Shown here: positions 1 to 11,006 of the stretch, piece after piece | Position numbering within the stretch: position 1 is the stretch's first letter | Layout: each line of letters begins with the position of its first letter | Translations under genes and position numbers: made by a program | Source of the DNA: Liolophura sinensis | Taxonomy: Eukaryota; Mollusca; Polyplacophora; Chitonida; Chitonidae | Direction of reading: 5' to 3' | Assembly (NCBI RefSeq): GCF_032854445.1 | Contig: NC_088307.1 | Coordinates: 12,042,017-12,106,016, forward strand | DNA: 64,000 bases | Notes under the pieces: generated by a model | The model's database searches: none | The model's input: only the letters and a program-made list of their open reading frames with translations | What the model was told of the DNA's origin: nothing

Positions 1-960
1 ATATCTTTTGCAACAAGTTTGACATCAGACAGGCAAATGTCATCTAAGCCTTGAGCTGATGTCTTTAGACTGTGTATAACGGTTTCAACAAGATCAGGCG
101 AGACAAGAAAAAAGTCTGAAAAATGTTCAAGGCTTGGAGGTATCTTAGCATCAAGACTGGAACTAAAAAGTCATTAAATCTATTGCAAATGACACTTTTG
201 TCTGAAACAGATAACTCATAAATATTAAAACATTTAGACATGTTCTATCATTTACCACGTCCCATTAGATCATTCATTACTTTCCAAGCTCCTTTGATAT
301 TGTAATTTTGGTCGTTTAGTTTTTTTCCCCAAGAAATCCTTTCGCGAAAAACAGATAAAGTTGTTCAGTTTGTTCTTGTACGTCCTATATTTGACGCGAG
401 TCGGTATATCAGAAGATTTCAAATACTTGCGATGAAGTTTGTTCTTCTCTAATACACACTGTAAAATGCCTCGTGTGACCCAAGGTTTGAGAGTATGGGT
501 TGATGGGCTGTCTATGGTCACGACAGGAAAGCATTTGTCGTAAGTTATGGATAATTTCCCAGTAAAACAGGACAAAGCATCATTAACACTATCCGATGAT
601 AGAACGTCATGCAAGTCTATATTTTGACATTTTTTTAAAAGAGATTGACTTGTTCTGTAGTCTTTTGGGGAAAAGAGTAAGTTGGAAAAAAACATAAGTC
701 GAGAAGATATTGAATATAGGGAAGTGGTCAGACATATTTGTTAAAAATATACCGGAGAAATTGCGTTGAGGATTCAAGTTGATAACGATCTTATCTATCC
801 ATGGGTAGCTTTTGTAATGGAAAGGAAAAGGAGACTGCATTAATTAAAAAAAAACATTATTTACCATCTTCTGATGATAAATGGCTATCACAATTTAATA
901 AGTTTATATTGAAGTCACCTAAGATGATACATTTTTTGTTTGCGGGTATATTATGAATGG
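1..960 (-). mobile_element. Non-LTR retrotransposon fragment (endonuclease to start of reverse transcriptase)
   Basis: Read on the minus strand, this is the ORF2 of a LINE of the Jockey/CR1 kind. Near 890-960 the translation reads IILGDFNINLL, the conserved GDFN motif of the apurinic-like endonuclease. Near 720-760 comes TNMSDHFPIF, the SDH motif at the end of that domain. At 270-695 lies the basic linker with PWVTRGILQC and KYRTYKNKLNN, typical of the stretch between endonuclease and reverse transcriptase. At 1-180 the start of the reverse transcriptase follows (SLKTSAQGLDDI) and runs off the left edge. The frame changes between these pieces, so the copy is broken. It probably sits in the first intron of the receptor unit whose later exons start at 4901. 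Confidence 0.8.
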
Positions 961-1269
961 TTGTTCTTAGTTTTTCATTAAAAAAACACACGTTTTTGTC
1001 GAAGGCAAACTGGTTTTAGAAAAGTGTGGTGTGCTATATTGAGGGAGCTACCCACAACTACCCCATACCACCAGATAATGCATCAGACTTCATGTGTAAA
1101 AGCATTGTCATCACACTTTTCATCAATTCCTCCGAAATGTAAATTATATCTCCGACTATACCGTCCCTGGTCCAAGGTTTTTTTCCTGAAGGTCACGCTT
1201 TACTACAGAAAGTGCTTGCATACTGGATTTAAGTTTTTTTTAATTCCTCTGCGTGACATCCTCTGAACT

Positions 1270-1746
1270 TTGTTCATAATTTGAACGATAGAGTCAGTAT
1301 GCTGTAGACTAGAAATGAGAGACTGTTGAGTTCTTGAGAGAGGCGCTCAAGTGAACTTTGCTGAGTTGCATGTTCCTTGTATCGAGTTTGTTGAATGTCA
1401 CTCACCGAATTCACCATTTACTCACGGAACTTTTTGTCTTCGTCGCATTGTTCCACGACCTCTTCATTCTAGACTATTACTTCTCTCTCGTCCCCAGGAT
1501 CACTGCAGTTTAGACCTTTAGACTTTTGTTAGGGTTGTCCGATTTCTGAAGCTTGTGCGGCATGGTGATGGTTCTTGTTGTAGTTCTAAGGATTTTATCT
1601 AAGTTGTCCGATTTTTGAGGCTTTGGTGGCATAGTGGTATCAAGCGTGTCCCAGTATGTATGGCTAGGGTAACTTCTGTTCACTGAACATTGTTGAGCGC
1701 TGCTGAGCAGTGCCGCAGCTCCACAGTAAAGCGCGTCCTCACCCAA
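1270..1746 (-). mobile_element. Possible ORF1 region of the same LINE
   Basis: Upstream of the endonuclease on the minus strand, the translation gives a Gln/Glu-rich stretch (RYKEHATQQSSLERLSQEL) that looks like a coiled coil. Before it is a short ORF with MPPKPQKSDNLDK and MPHKLQKSDNPNK, a duplicated basic start. Position, strand and composition fit a LINE ORF1, but there is no diagnostic domain, so this is an inference from context. Confidence 0.35.
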
Positions 1747-1782
1747 GCATGCTTCGGCCAGAGTATGAAGTTTTGATTTATA

Positions 1783-1935
1783 TATTTATTTGTTTTACGG
1801 CGTATTCAAGAAAAATTCACTTATACAAAGGCGACCAGAGTTATGGTGTGAGGAAACCGGGAAAAGTACGAGGGAAGCCCACAACCATCCGCAGGTTGTT
1901 GAAGATTTTCTCACGTACGGTCGGAGAACGGAACA
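1783..1935 (-). repeat. SINE-A copy, partial
   Basis: Reverse copy of the commonest SINE in the window. It has the 3' tail (GTTTTACGGCGTATTCAAG) and the body with AACCATCCGCAGGTTG and CTCACGTACGGTCGGAGA, but lacks the tRNA-like head. A 74-base fragment of the same tail follows at 1989-2062 after an ATTT repeat. Confidence 0.75.
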
Positions 1936-1955
1936 TTTTGTGTTGATTTGCACGT

Positions 1956-1986
<31 letters not shown>

Positions 1987-2257
1987 TTTCACTGGTGTTT
2001 TACGCTGTCCTCAAGAATATTTTACTTATTATGGTGGGAGGACATATCCCGGGGGAAACAGATAACGGGCTAAGCATTTTATGAAACAGTACAAGCATTT
2101 ACAAGATTTACCAAAGGTGGTGCTTGATCTGTGGAATTTGTAGCTGGCAAGATGATCTACTGATATATACATGCATATGTAAAATAAAGCAGTCAAGGGA
2201 TAGCACGGTTATGTATTGAAAAGGAACATATAATGGGGCTGAGAAAATGATACTGCT

Positions 2258-4890
2258 AAAAGAAGACATCTACCTGGCGATAATGAAAGATTACTTCAGT
2301 CTGAGTTTGAAATATGTGGAACTGTGAGGAAGAATTTTATGTGTTATGGTGAGAGGATTGTGTCCTGTTTTGAGACGATGGTTACCGCCACCAGAAATAT
2401 TAAAATTAGAACTGTTAACATAAAGGTTCGATCAATTTGTCTTCGAGGTGTCATGTAACCATACCGGTTGATCCTTCGATATTCCGTGTTTTCGTAATGC
2501 ATAAATTACTTCCCTGTTAATGGATTATCCCCCCTTGACGGCAGTTATCGGTTCATCTAATGTCATTAGTATTTGGAAGTACCAATGAGATGGAATTTAA
2601 ACAACCATTGTGATGAACTGTGACTAATCTGCCTGTTAAATTTCTTTAACTACATTTGAATCATTGCAGTGTGCTTCTGTGCGTTGAGAAATTGACAAAG
2701 TAAAGGGCAATGTTTTCCTTAGTCCCATATGCATTAAAGTGACAAAATTTCGATTTTCAAACAAATTCTGATTGCGACATCTTAACAAAATATTAAAGTT
2801 CGCTCATAAACTAAATCCCTCTCGTTGAAATGAAAAACATTCATTGAGTCCGAGACCAAAAAAGTCCTGTCGTTATTTGTATTCAACACCAAGAATATCT
2901 CATGAATATTCAACCGGAAGTTCACCATGCACTAACTAAGCGATTTCTTTGTGCTTCGTGAAACCCTTTTCTTTCTACAGTGTATTGCACCGTTCAAACT
3001 GACCACCCATTACAACTCTAGACTTGCTTGTCAACCTGTCGAGCTCTTTTCTTGCCTCTTGTTGGCCGATCCTGCCAGTCGTAAGTACTTCTTTTACGCG
3101 TGTAAGCAGCTATGTTTGTCTACATCTGAGGTTTACTGAGCGCCCTGCACATGATCCATTTCCTTTGAACTGACAACATTTCATTTAAATATTTTGCAGA
3201 TTTTTGAGTTTTCGGGGGGTTTTTTTTTGGTCATTTTTAAACATTCACTTAACGTATAATACTGAGGGTGGGATTAACGATAAGCTTGTAACTTTTACCT
3301 GTTGACAAAAATAATGCCTGACGCTCATGTTATTCTGTAAGGACACATATCTGTAAAGGGGAGGTAAATCATTGAAAAAGGAAGTAACCTATGTATTATA
3401 AAAATATGGAATAGGCTTCGTAATCCCCTTTGCTTGATAGCAGGTAGGAAGGTTACACGGGCGCATTGATTTTCCTTAGAATATATGTAGTGAATCTGTC
3501 AACTTGAATCTGAAAAATATATCCCTTAACTTTTATCCCATTATGGCTTGTCTCTTATAAGCGTGCATTTTATTTCTTAGTCTTGACTCTGACGAAACGA
3601 ACATGAACATAGAAACAATTACATAGAGGTTTTGAGTGTTTCGTCCCTTGTCTTACACCGAACAAGCGTGAATTCACGATAGCTGCGAATTCTTTACATC
3701 TTGCGTATAACATTTCGTTATCGGCACGTTAACTGTCCACGTCAGAAGATAGTATGTCAAAATTTTGCTGATCAGAATTCTCACAGATGAAAGCATGTGG
3801 TCGGCGGATGAAGGATAGGGGACCACTTTATTGTATTAATGCGACAGCATACTCTTTACAGCGCTCTCTATACTTTTGCTTTACATCACTGTCAAGTATT
3901 ATCTTTGGATACCATAAAAATACTTTAGGTGTCCGTTGAAATGAAGAGAATTCACATGAGTCAGCTAAAAAAAAAAACATGATATCTAATATCTAATTTT
4001 TTGACATCACTTCCTACCTCATTATGGTGACCTCAATAACCTTAGTGTTGTTCAAGAATTCTGTGTGAAAGAGCGGGCTATGGTGAGCTGCAGCCTATAC
4101 CACACCACTGGTTGATATTAACACTTCGTTTGAACACCTTTGAAGGTTAATCAACAATAACTCAGTTAATTATCTTAGCCCCTGAGGTTATATTAAGTTA
4201 TCTGTCTGTCTGTCAGCTTGTTTGCATGTTAGGAACATAATGGAACAAGTTATGTGCGAGTTTTGATAAAATTTGGCAAGCAGTGTGACCTTGCGGCAAG
4301 TATTAAATTTTTTCGAATCTAGTACCTTTCTAGCCGTTTTTCACCATTGCCTGTCATGAACTTAATGGGAAAAAGTTGTGCACGGATCTCGGTGAAACCC
4401 TTTGCTTCTGGCACAAGCACCAATCCATTTCACTTTGGGGGTGATCGGAAAATGAATCCAGATTTACGATTTTTTTGTTGAATCTTCACCAAAGCAGGAT
4501 ATGGTAAAGAAGTTATGTAAGGTTTATGATGTAATTCTCTACACGCTTTGTCCTTGGCACACAAACTAATGCACTGCAATTAGGTACTTATCCGGATCTG
4601 GATCCGCGAACCCAAAAATCGTAAAGCGAACCTCCTGTCTGTCTCTCCGTCAGCAATTTTAAGGCAAAAAACGTTACGCACGTCCTCGGCAAAATCAGCA
4701 AACCATAACATTTTATTGCTGATCCTTATCTGGATGCTGGTGCAAGTATATTCTAAACGATTTCTCTCTACTGGTTGACAAGGGAAAATGTGTCGGCCAC
4801 TGGTCTGTAGTTTGGGAGTTTAAACATTTAACTATTGAATAATTATTCGTTTAATGAAGTTTAAGTAGAGCGTACTTTGTATTTATTCAC
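2258..4890 (+). other. Intron DNA of receptor unit 1, duplicated at 14352-17010
   Basis: No gene recognised inside. The stretch matches 14352-17010 nearly base for base and 60150-64000 more loosely. In unit 2 the same DNA lies between the signal-peptide exon and the first EGF-like exon, so here it is the last part of intron 1 of unit 1. Short ORFs in it contain stops at different places between copies and show no coding signature. Confidence 0.7.
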
Positions 4891-4900
4891 TACTTTTCAG

Positions 4901-5032
4901 GTCAAAGATGTAATCGACCACGGTGTGGTCATAGAGCCAAGCGCAAAGGAAGAAATGGGTGTATGTGCAGAAAAAGTCAAGACGTCCCCTAAAGAAAGAC
5001 CATAAATGAACGTTGTGTTTTTTACTGTGCTG
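4901..5032 (+). pseudogene. Unit 1 exon: degenerate EGF-like module
   Basis: Acceptor TTTTCAG precedes it and donor GTGAGT follows. The sequence aligns with the intact exon at 17017-17157 (KCGLLQCGHKATC there). Here the third cysteine codon has become CGC (Arg), three codons are missing, and an AAA codon has become TAA, giving a stop about two thirds in. Length is 132 bases, so the exon is still phase-symmetric and could be skipped without a frameshift. It is probably non-functional as a domain. Confidence 0.65.
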
Positions 5033-8000
5033 GTGAGTGTTCATCTTGTGCCGCTAATACATATATGGCAGGGATAAAAAGCATTGCTAAACAGCATTTG
5101 ACATGTTTATCCACCTGTTAATCCATAACAAGAACATGGTGTCAAAAAAAGGGAAGTGAGTTTTACCCAAGTATGAAAAGATATCTGAAAGTCCCAGCAT
5201 AGGAACTGACGTAAGTCGAAGAGGAAGCAGATTTGCACATAAACAAACACCTGACACTTTTTATACGCATTTATTGTTACATCTATTGTAAATTCCATGA
5301 CATATACAGTGAAGAGAACCTCAACATGGTAAATACGTTTAAAATGCCTCTAGTGAATAATTTACCACAAAATGTATGAGATTTGACTATGTGATTCTAT
5401 CACTTAATGATATAAATAACCAGTAACCTTTAGAACTTTCCAACCCTTTTTGTGATTGAAGAAAAGTGCCGCAGTAATGACCGTACTTGCCCAGTTAACA
5501 CCACATGTGTGGCAGAAGGCTTATTCTTCAAGGAGTACCGCTGTAAGTGTTTAGCTGATGCGGTTCAGTCTTCAACAGGACAGTGTCTAGGTAAGTCGTG
5601 ACTGCAGAAGCCCATTAGTGTCACGGGGGAAAATTAGGGGAATTCCAAAAGTCGTAATGAAGATAATCTTTCAGTCAATTAAGAGAAAGTATTCCTTTAA
5701 GTCGGAAAAAAGGTCTTGTGATTACACTTTTCTCCCCGAATTTTTCGCCACCATGACACATGTACGTGCCAAATGAGAAAAGAAAATGTAAATTAATGTA
5801 ATGACTCACTTCCATGAACCCTTTTTTAGTCTACTTTTTGTAAACTTTCAATTCAACAGCTTTGCCTGAATCTGGTTATATTTACTTGTGCCAAAAGTCT
5901 GGGTGTTTGCACCCAAATATTCGTGTCCTGCATTGGCAAAACTCACATAACATCACGACACACGAGACCAAGCCATAAAATAAGTGGTTAATAAGGATTC
6001 TTCGATGTTACCATAGCTTGAATATGCCAAGGATTTTATACCCGTTAAAATGTAAAACTAATGTAAGTCCGTATTACACAGACTCCTAACTTAAGATTTT
6101 TATATTTTATGGAAATTGGGCATTGCTTTATTGCGGAATAAGATGATCAAAACACAAGTACCTTTTGTTTACACTCTATGGCCGATGGGGTTAGCGCACC
6201 AGCGCGGCGCAGTGACCCAGAAGCCTCTGACTAATGGGGTCGATGTGAGGTAAAGTCCAGCTCACGCTGTCTTCGTCTCCGGCCGTACGTGAGAATGTAT
6301 GCCCGGTTTCCTCCCACCATAATACTGACCGCGTAGAAATGAAATATGCTCGAGAACGGCATGCCAAGGATCAAATAAAAAAATAAATATTTACATGTAT
6401 AGTGTTTTGTGATCAAATGTCATAAATGCACAGTCCATGAGGCATTATATAATAATATTGATAAAAAGATCTGTGTTTTTGTATAAGGTCGAAATGTTGT
6501 GTGAAGTGACACAGAGGATATGTGCTATATGGTTCGAACGAGTTAAGTGACGGGGGAAAATAGTCGCTAAACAGAGCGATTATACTGTGTTCATTGCTTT
6601 CTTAGTTTCTGTCAAAAAAAAAACCCATACCCGGTGTATCATCAACTGTAGCTGTTCATTTGATAACGTAAGCGAATTCAATGGTCGTAAAAAACTGACT
6701 CCGTGAAACTAGTCTCGCCATCATTTCTAACGTGTGGGCTTCCGTGGCCTGGTGGCTAGCGTCCTGTTGCAGCGCATTGACACAGGAGCCTCTCCAGAAG
6801 CCTCTCACCAATGTGGTCTCTGTCAGTTAAAGTCTAGCTCATGTTGGCCTCCTCTCCTGTCATACGTGGGAAGATCTACCAGCAACCTGCGGATGATCGT
6901 GGGTTTCCCCCTTGCTCTAGCTGCCACAATGCTGACCGCTGTCATATAAGTGAAATGTCCTAGAGGTCGGAAATTAAATCAATTCAATTAATACATTACA
7001 AATATTATTTTTTTCTTTATATGTATGTAAAACTGTTCAGATTAAAAGAAATAAAGTTATACAGAGGGAATATTAGATAAGAGACGGAGAAAGTATTAAA
7101 TAAACAAAGGATTTATACTGTGTTTACAGTCGAGACAACCACACCCGGTATATCATCAACCACACCCGGTGAACCATCAACTGTCACTGATTCCACGACA
7201 TCTACGACTGTCACAGCGAGACAAAGTAAGCAAATTCAATGATCGTAAATATTGATCTAGTTGAGTTATACTCTGGCCATCATATCAAACCTTATTCTTT
7301 CTTTATATTTTTAAAACTACAAAGTTTTTCGTTAACATCCATTACCTGTAACACTAACAATTGTAGCACAGCACACTTCGGAAGTGCGATCACTCGTCCA
7401 ACCCTCTAATTGTTAATACAGTACGTTTTAAGCGGAAATTTTAAATATTATATGGCATGTATGGTCTGCCAGCAACCAGCAGATGACCACCGTTGTACAG
7501 ACGAGTATGGCGTAAAACACCAATCAATAAATAACTAAACAAGTGTTTCATGTTTTGGAGACCGATTATAAAAATGTGCTTGTATGGAAAATAAAATTCG
7601 CCACATTTGTATTTAGGAAAGGTGTTTGGATAGAAAAATGTTACACTTTTGTTTTTAACTCCCCAAGATATGTTATCTTTAGGAAAAAGGGCCTTAATCT
7701 GACCTTGATTTCGTATGATACGTGAAGGACATGATTTCGAGCTGAGACTTCTGTCTGCTTCTTGCATCAGTTTGGAATTGGTAAAGATGATGAACCAGTT
7801 ATATAATAACATGTATATTGTCCCAGAATTCTAAACTGTCCTTGCTTATTTATGCCCTGAACCGTAAATTCAAGTAGTTTCAGTTTTAGATATTGACACC
7901 AACACAACGTTACCAATGAACGGACATAGCGGAGCGGTAAACCTATCGGACAAGGAGACGGGTATGTTCTGCGAATCTGAATAAGGAAGGCATACTTTTA

Positions 8001-10783
8001 TAAGCAGTTTGGCCTATGATACTTCATTTCAGTCTGTTGGGCCAGTTTGTTACGATTCCAAACTCATTTATTTATTATATATTTATTTGGTTGCTCAACA
8101 CCATACACAAGATATCCTGTCAATTGTCAGTACTTGAGACGATATGGCAGCAACCTGTCGATGGTCGTGGGTTTCTCCCGAGCGCTGCCTTGTTTCGTGT
8201 CACCAAAATGATGGCTGCCGTGGCGAAAGTAAATATTCTTGACTATGGCGTAAAACACCAATCAAATAAATATGAATGGCCTATTTGAAAGAATAAACTC
8301 AGTTTGTTTTACATCTTGACAAGTGACACTTTGATAAGGCGATTACGCTAGACGTCACACTTTGAAGTCATATACATTGTTTATTTTATGATCATTTTTG
8401 CCGTTCGTTTTTTATAAATCCTCTTCAGGCACAAATTCCGCGGCACTCACAACAGGCTTGGTTGTTGGGTTAGGAGGGGCGATGCTGCTGGCTGTCATCG
8501 TTTTGGTTGTTGTTGTTCGGTAAGTACAGATTCTCAGGGCTATATATCTCATGTGAAATTCTCCCCCCCCCCCCCCCCACACACACACACATACGTAGAT
8601 AGCGTATGTCTGCCAAAATGTGTATTCAGCATTGTAATTTTTGGCATCATTATTGTGAAACAAATACGCAAAGTATGCAGCAGCTTAGTGAAGAAATCTG
8701 TGCCATTTGTTTCAAGAAAGTATTGAATATTCGCAACGACCTCCGGCGAAGTTGGTGTGTCTTCCTGCACTCTGGCTAGTCATTAATTGAATAAGCCATG
8801 TTAAAAGATACGATGACAAATATTTTACTGACCGACCAACATATTGTCCAACAGAATAACATATTGTCCAACCGACCAACATATTAACGAACCAACGGAC
8901 CAACACAGTCTCCAACCGACCAACTTATTGACCAACAGACCAACATATTGACCAACCGCCCAACAAATCAAAACAGCAGGCCCTTACGACATACTGACCG
9001 TTTTACGGAATGACCGACAGATGGACCAACAAACCCCCCAAAAAGTTGACGGATCGATTGTTCAAAGGACAAACTAATAACCAGGCTGACCAACAGACAG
9101 ACAGATCGGCGGTACCACAGATTAACCGACCACACCACAAACCGACTAACTTCAGGTTGACCGACAGTATCACAGATTGACCTTCAGAACAACCGATCAG
9201 CACTGAAAGGAAAGTTAGGGTCAACGGGCTTAAAACTCTGAGTTATAAAATTAAGCTAATTCAACTGAGTAAACTTAGTCATATGGCCAGATCAGCTGAG
9301 TCATTAAGCTCATCTGGTTCTGTTGATGACTCACTCGATTAGTGAGACTGGACGAAAATGTTTCAAAACTGGACAGAAAAATTATTTACTTTGTAGGAAA
9401 ATGGGAGAACAGTTATTCGTACCTTTACGATGTACAGTTTATTGCATGGGAAGATGAATTAATGTTTCAACATATTGCATTCATTTTTCTTTTCTGAAAC
9501 GGACTGCTATTCATTTGTAATATCCGTGTATCTGTTTAGAAAGTTCAACATGAACTCCATTTTTCTGTAACAGAAAATGTAAAAGAAAGAGTGGCGATGG
9601 CACTGGTAAGACATTGAGAAGGCCTTCTGTGGAAAGACAAATGGCAGCGAACGCTGCTTACAGTAATGTTTCCGTGTCGGATTCCACGGGCCAAGACAAT
9701 GCAGCTTGCTCAACAGCTATCGTGCAGACCGGCGCCTACGAAGAAGTGGATTTGGACAGAAATTCCACAATAAACAATGGTGTGGATGATACCACCGTCA
9801 TGGTAACCAGTAAAAATGACGGTACAGCATGGGCAATGCAAGGTAGGCATAGCCCACAGAATGCGGAATACACCTCACCGAACGAGTATCACATTCTGTG
9901 TGAAATGAAAAACGCCAATTGGAATGAATGTAGTATTCAGCCCGAAATGAACGGAAACGAAAATACAAAGGCCTTTCAGGAAAACGAGGATTCAGTTGAA
10001 CAGAACGCATACCACATTCTATGTGATCTGAAAACCACCAATGAGAGTGAAAGCAGTATTCAACCCGGTAGCGAAAATCCAAAAGGCTTTCAGCAGAATG
10101 TGAATTCAGCAAAAAAGAGTGAGTACCAAGTTCTGTATGATCCAAAAGCCATCAAGGAAAGCAAAATTCAGCCTGAACAGGACCAGTACCAAGTTCTGTT
10201 TGATCTGAAAACCACTGATGAAAGTGAAAGAAGAATTCAGCCAGGAAGCCAAAGCCCCAACGTCTTTCAGGAGAATGTGGATTCAACGCAACAGAACGAG
10301 TACCATATTCTGTGTGATCTGAAAACCACCAATCAGAATGAAAGCAGTACTCAGCCCGAGAGCGCAGCAAGCGGAAATCCCGAAGTATTTCAGCCAGAAG
10401 AGAATGACTCAGCACAGCAGAACGTATACCATATTCTGTGTGATCTGAAACCCGCCACTGAGGGTGAAAACAGTGTTCAGCCCGGGATGACCGGAAACAA
10501 AAATCCCGAAATCTTACAGCCAAATGTGCACGAATCAACAGAGCAGAACGCATACAATATTCTCTATGATGTGAAACCTACCACTGAGAGTGAAAGTAGT
10601 GTTCAGTCAGAGATGACCGGAAGCGAATATCCCCAGGCTTTCCAGCAAAACGTCGATTCCACAGCTGTTTTCTTCACTGACTCTTCGCCGAGAGGTCACC
10701 ATTCGCCACCAGGTGTCGCTTTCCAGAGTAGATTTGGGCGAGAAGAGGGAGAGTATGACGAACTTAAACTGCCGAAAGTTTAA
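4901..10783 (+). CDS. Receptor unit 1: EGF-like, single-pass membrane protein with YxxL-repeat tail (5' end outside window)
   Basis: Spliced gene pieced together from exons 4901-5032, 5462-5590, 7130-7225, 7890-7961, 8429-8519 and 9574-10783. The predicted product has one degenerate and one intact EGF-like module, a mucin-like Thr/Ser stalk, a transmembrane helix and a cytoplasmic tail of about 402 residues. All junctions have AG/GT. Phases match throughout: extracellular exons are phase 1-1, the membrane exon is 1-2, and the tail enters in phase 2. The signal-peptide exon is expected left of the window or was lost to the LINE at 1-1750. The first exon listed carries an in-frame stop; since it is symmetric it could be skipped, or the gene may be decaying. 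I do not recognise a named orthologue; MEGF/Draper-type receptors are the nearest architectural comparison. Confidence 0.65.
5462..5590 (+). CDS. Unit 1 exon: EGF-like module
   Basis: Codes for 43 residues from EKCRSNDRTCPVNTTC to SSTGQCLG with six cysteines in EGF order. The acceptor is TTGAAG and the donor is a canonical GTAAGT. It is nearly identical to 17584-17712 in unit 2, and the end STGQCLG recurs in the exons at 26382, 36252 and 51005. Extracellular; ligand unknown. Confidence 0.75.
6176..6392 (+). repeat. SINE-A copy shared with 18322-18520
   Basis: tRNA-like head (TTAGCGCACCAGCGCGGCGC), body and tail are present. The copy at 18322 lies in the same flanking DNA, so it was inserted before the duplication that made units 1 and 2. 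Confidence 0.75.
6733..6985 (+). repeat. SINE-A copy, near full length
   Basis: Starts with GGGCTTCCGTGGCCTGGTGG (A-box-like) and keeps the AACCTGCGGATGATCGTGGG body. The tail ends in an AATTAAATCAATTCAATT run. An insertion of about 20 bases duplicates part of the head. Lies in a unit 1 intron. Confidence 0.75.
7130..7225 (+). CDS. Unit 1 exon: Thr/Ser-rich mucin-like stalk
   Basis: Acceptor TGTTTACAG, donor GTAAGC, phase 1-1. It encodes 32 residues with a repeated TTPG (VETTTPGISSTTPGEPSTVT) followed by DSTTSTTVT. Such Thr/Ser/Pro composition fits an O-glycosylated spacer between ligand-binding modules and the membrane. Units 2 and 3 have a different stalk exon at the equivalent place, so stalks have been exchanged within the family. 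Confidence 0.65.
7450..7540 (+). repeat. SINE-A fragment
   Basis: Carries the TGGTCTGCCAGCAACCAGCAGATG part and the tail GAGTATGGCGTAAAACACCA; the middle is deleted. Confidence 0.6.
7890..7961 (+). CDS. Unit 1 exon: short juxtamembrane linker
   Basis: Acceptor CAGTTTTAG, donor GTATGT, phase 1-1, 24 codons (IDTNTTLPMNGHSGAVNLSD then KETG). It lies between the mucin-like exon and the membrane exon and continues the frame. There is no domain and only modest composition support. Its acidic end resembles the extended form of the unit 2 stalk. Confidence 0.45.
8125..8275 (+). repeat. SINE-A 3' part
   Basis: Contains GCAGCAACCTGTCGATGGTC and the tail GACTATGGCGTAAAACACCA; the head is missing. Confidence 0.65.
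8429..8519 (+). CDS. Unit 1 exon: transmembrane segment
   Basis: Acceptor CTCTTCAG and donor GTAAGT. The exon encodes GTNSAALTTG followed by LVVGLGGAMLLAVIVLVVVV and the first bases of Arg. This is a roughly 22-residue hydrophobic helix with a GxxGG motif, followed in the next exon by the basic stop-transfer RKCKRK. It is nearly identical to 38825-38915 in unit 2. Phase 1-2 matches the tail exon. Confidence 0.85.
8829..8985. repeat. 20-bp minisatellite, short array
   Basis: Degenerate copies of a unit close to ACCAACATATTGTCCAACCG lie in the intron between membrane and tail exons. The same place in unit 2 (39209-39975) has a much larger array. Similar low-complexity ACCGAC/ACAGAC sequence continues to about 9200. 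Confidence 0.75.
9574..10783 (+). CDS. Unit 1 last exon: cytoplasmic tail with ten YxxΦ motifs
   Basis: Acceptor TTCTGTAACAG; stop TAA at 10781-10783. The tail is about 402 residues and begins with a basic stop-transfer (RKCKRKSGDGTGKT). Next come AYSNV and AYEEVDL, then seven repeats of Tyr-(His/Gln/Asn)-(Ile/Val)-Leu-(Cys/Tyr/Phe)-Asp-x-Lys, with tyrosine codons at 9887, 10010, 10124, 10187, 10301, 10427 and 10553. It ends EYDELKLPKV. Spacing is 38-42 residues, with one short 21-residue unit. YxxL/V/I can bind SH2 domains when phosphorylated or clathrin adaptor mu subunits when not. Only SEYQVL fits the strict ITIM pattern. Glu, Asn, Gln and Ser dominate between motifs, so the tail is probably disordered. 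Confidence 0.85.
9880..10640 (+). repeat. In-frame coding repeats of the unit 1 tail
   Basis: Seven tandem coding units of roughly 114-126 bases (one of 63) all keep frame. Each holds (E/A/V)YHILCDLK or a variant, then TTNESESSIQP, then a spacer ending in FQxNV(D/N)S. Similarity between units suggests growth by unequal crossing-over. Unit 2 has fewer repeats. Confidence 0.8.
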
Positions 10784-10951
10784 AGGAAAGTGAAACTGTT
10801 TTGTTCAGGTTGTATATTGTGTTTGGTTCCTGACTCACTCTGATACTTTTATGGAAACTTCTAATAGTGAACTAAACAATTGAAGTGACAGTGTGTGAGC
10901 TTTAAGATTTGCTATGTGTTTATGCTAAGCGCCTTCTCATTTTACTAAAAT

Positions 10952-11006
10952 CTACGAGAGACTGTTGTAAAGATCCTCCTCGGATCTTTACAACAGTCTC
11001 TCGTAG
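10952..11006. repeat. Perfect 25-bp inverted repeat with 5-base loop in unit 1 3' UTR
   Basis: Arms 10952-10976 and 10982-11006 are exact reverse complements around TCCTC. The transcript would form a 25-bp hairpin about 170 bases after the stop codon. The matching place in unit 2 (about 41801-41826) has only the left arm, with one mismatch. Confidence 0.9.

Noticed and set aside
2951-3139. Short ORF (62 codons) in unit 1 intron 1, also present at 15060 and 61618
   Set aside because: The copies differ by indels that break the frame, and there is no splice or start support; it is conserved only because the intron was duplicated.
9798-10553. Minus-strand ORFs of 115 and 133 codons opposite the tail exon
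   Set aside because: They are shadows of the repetitive tail exon; the repeats keep the opposite strand open too. No independent start context or domain.
9880-10560. Calling the tail repeats classical ITAMs or ITIMs
   Set aside because: The motif pairs are 17 or more residues apart, and position -2 is usually Asn, Asp or Gly. Only SEYQVL meets the ITIM pattern, so the neutral term YxxΦ is used.
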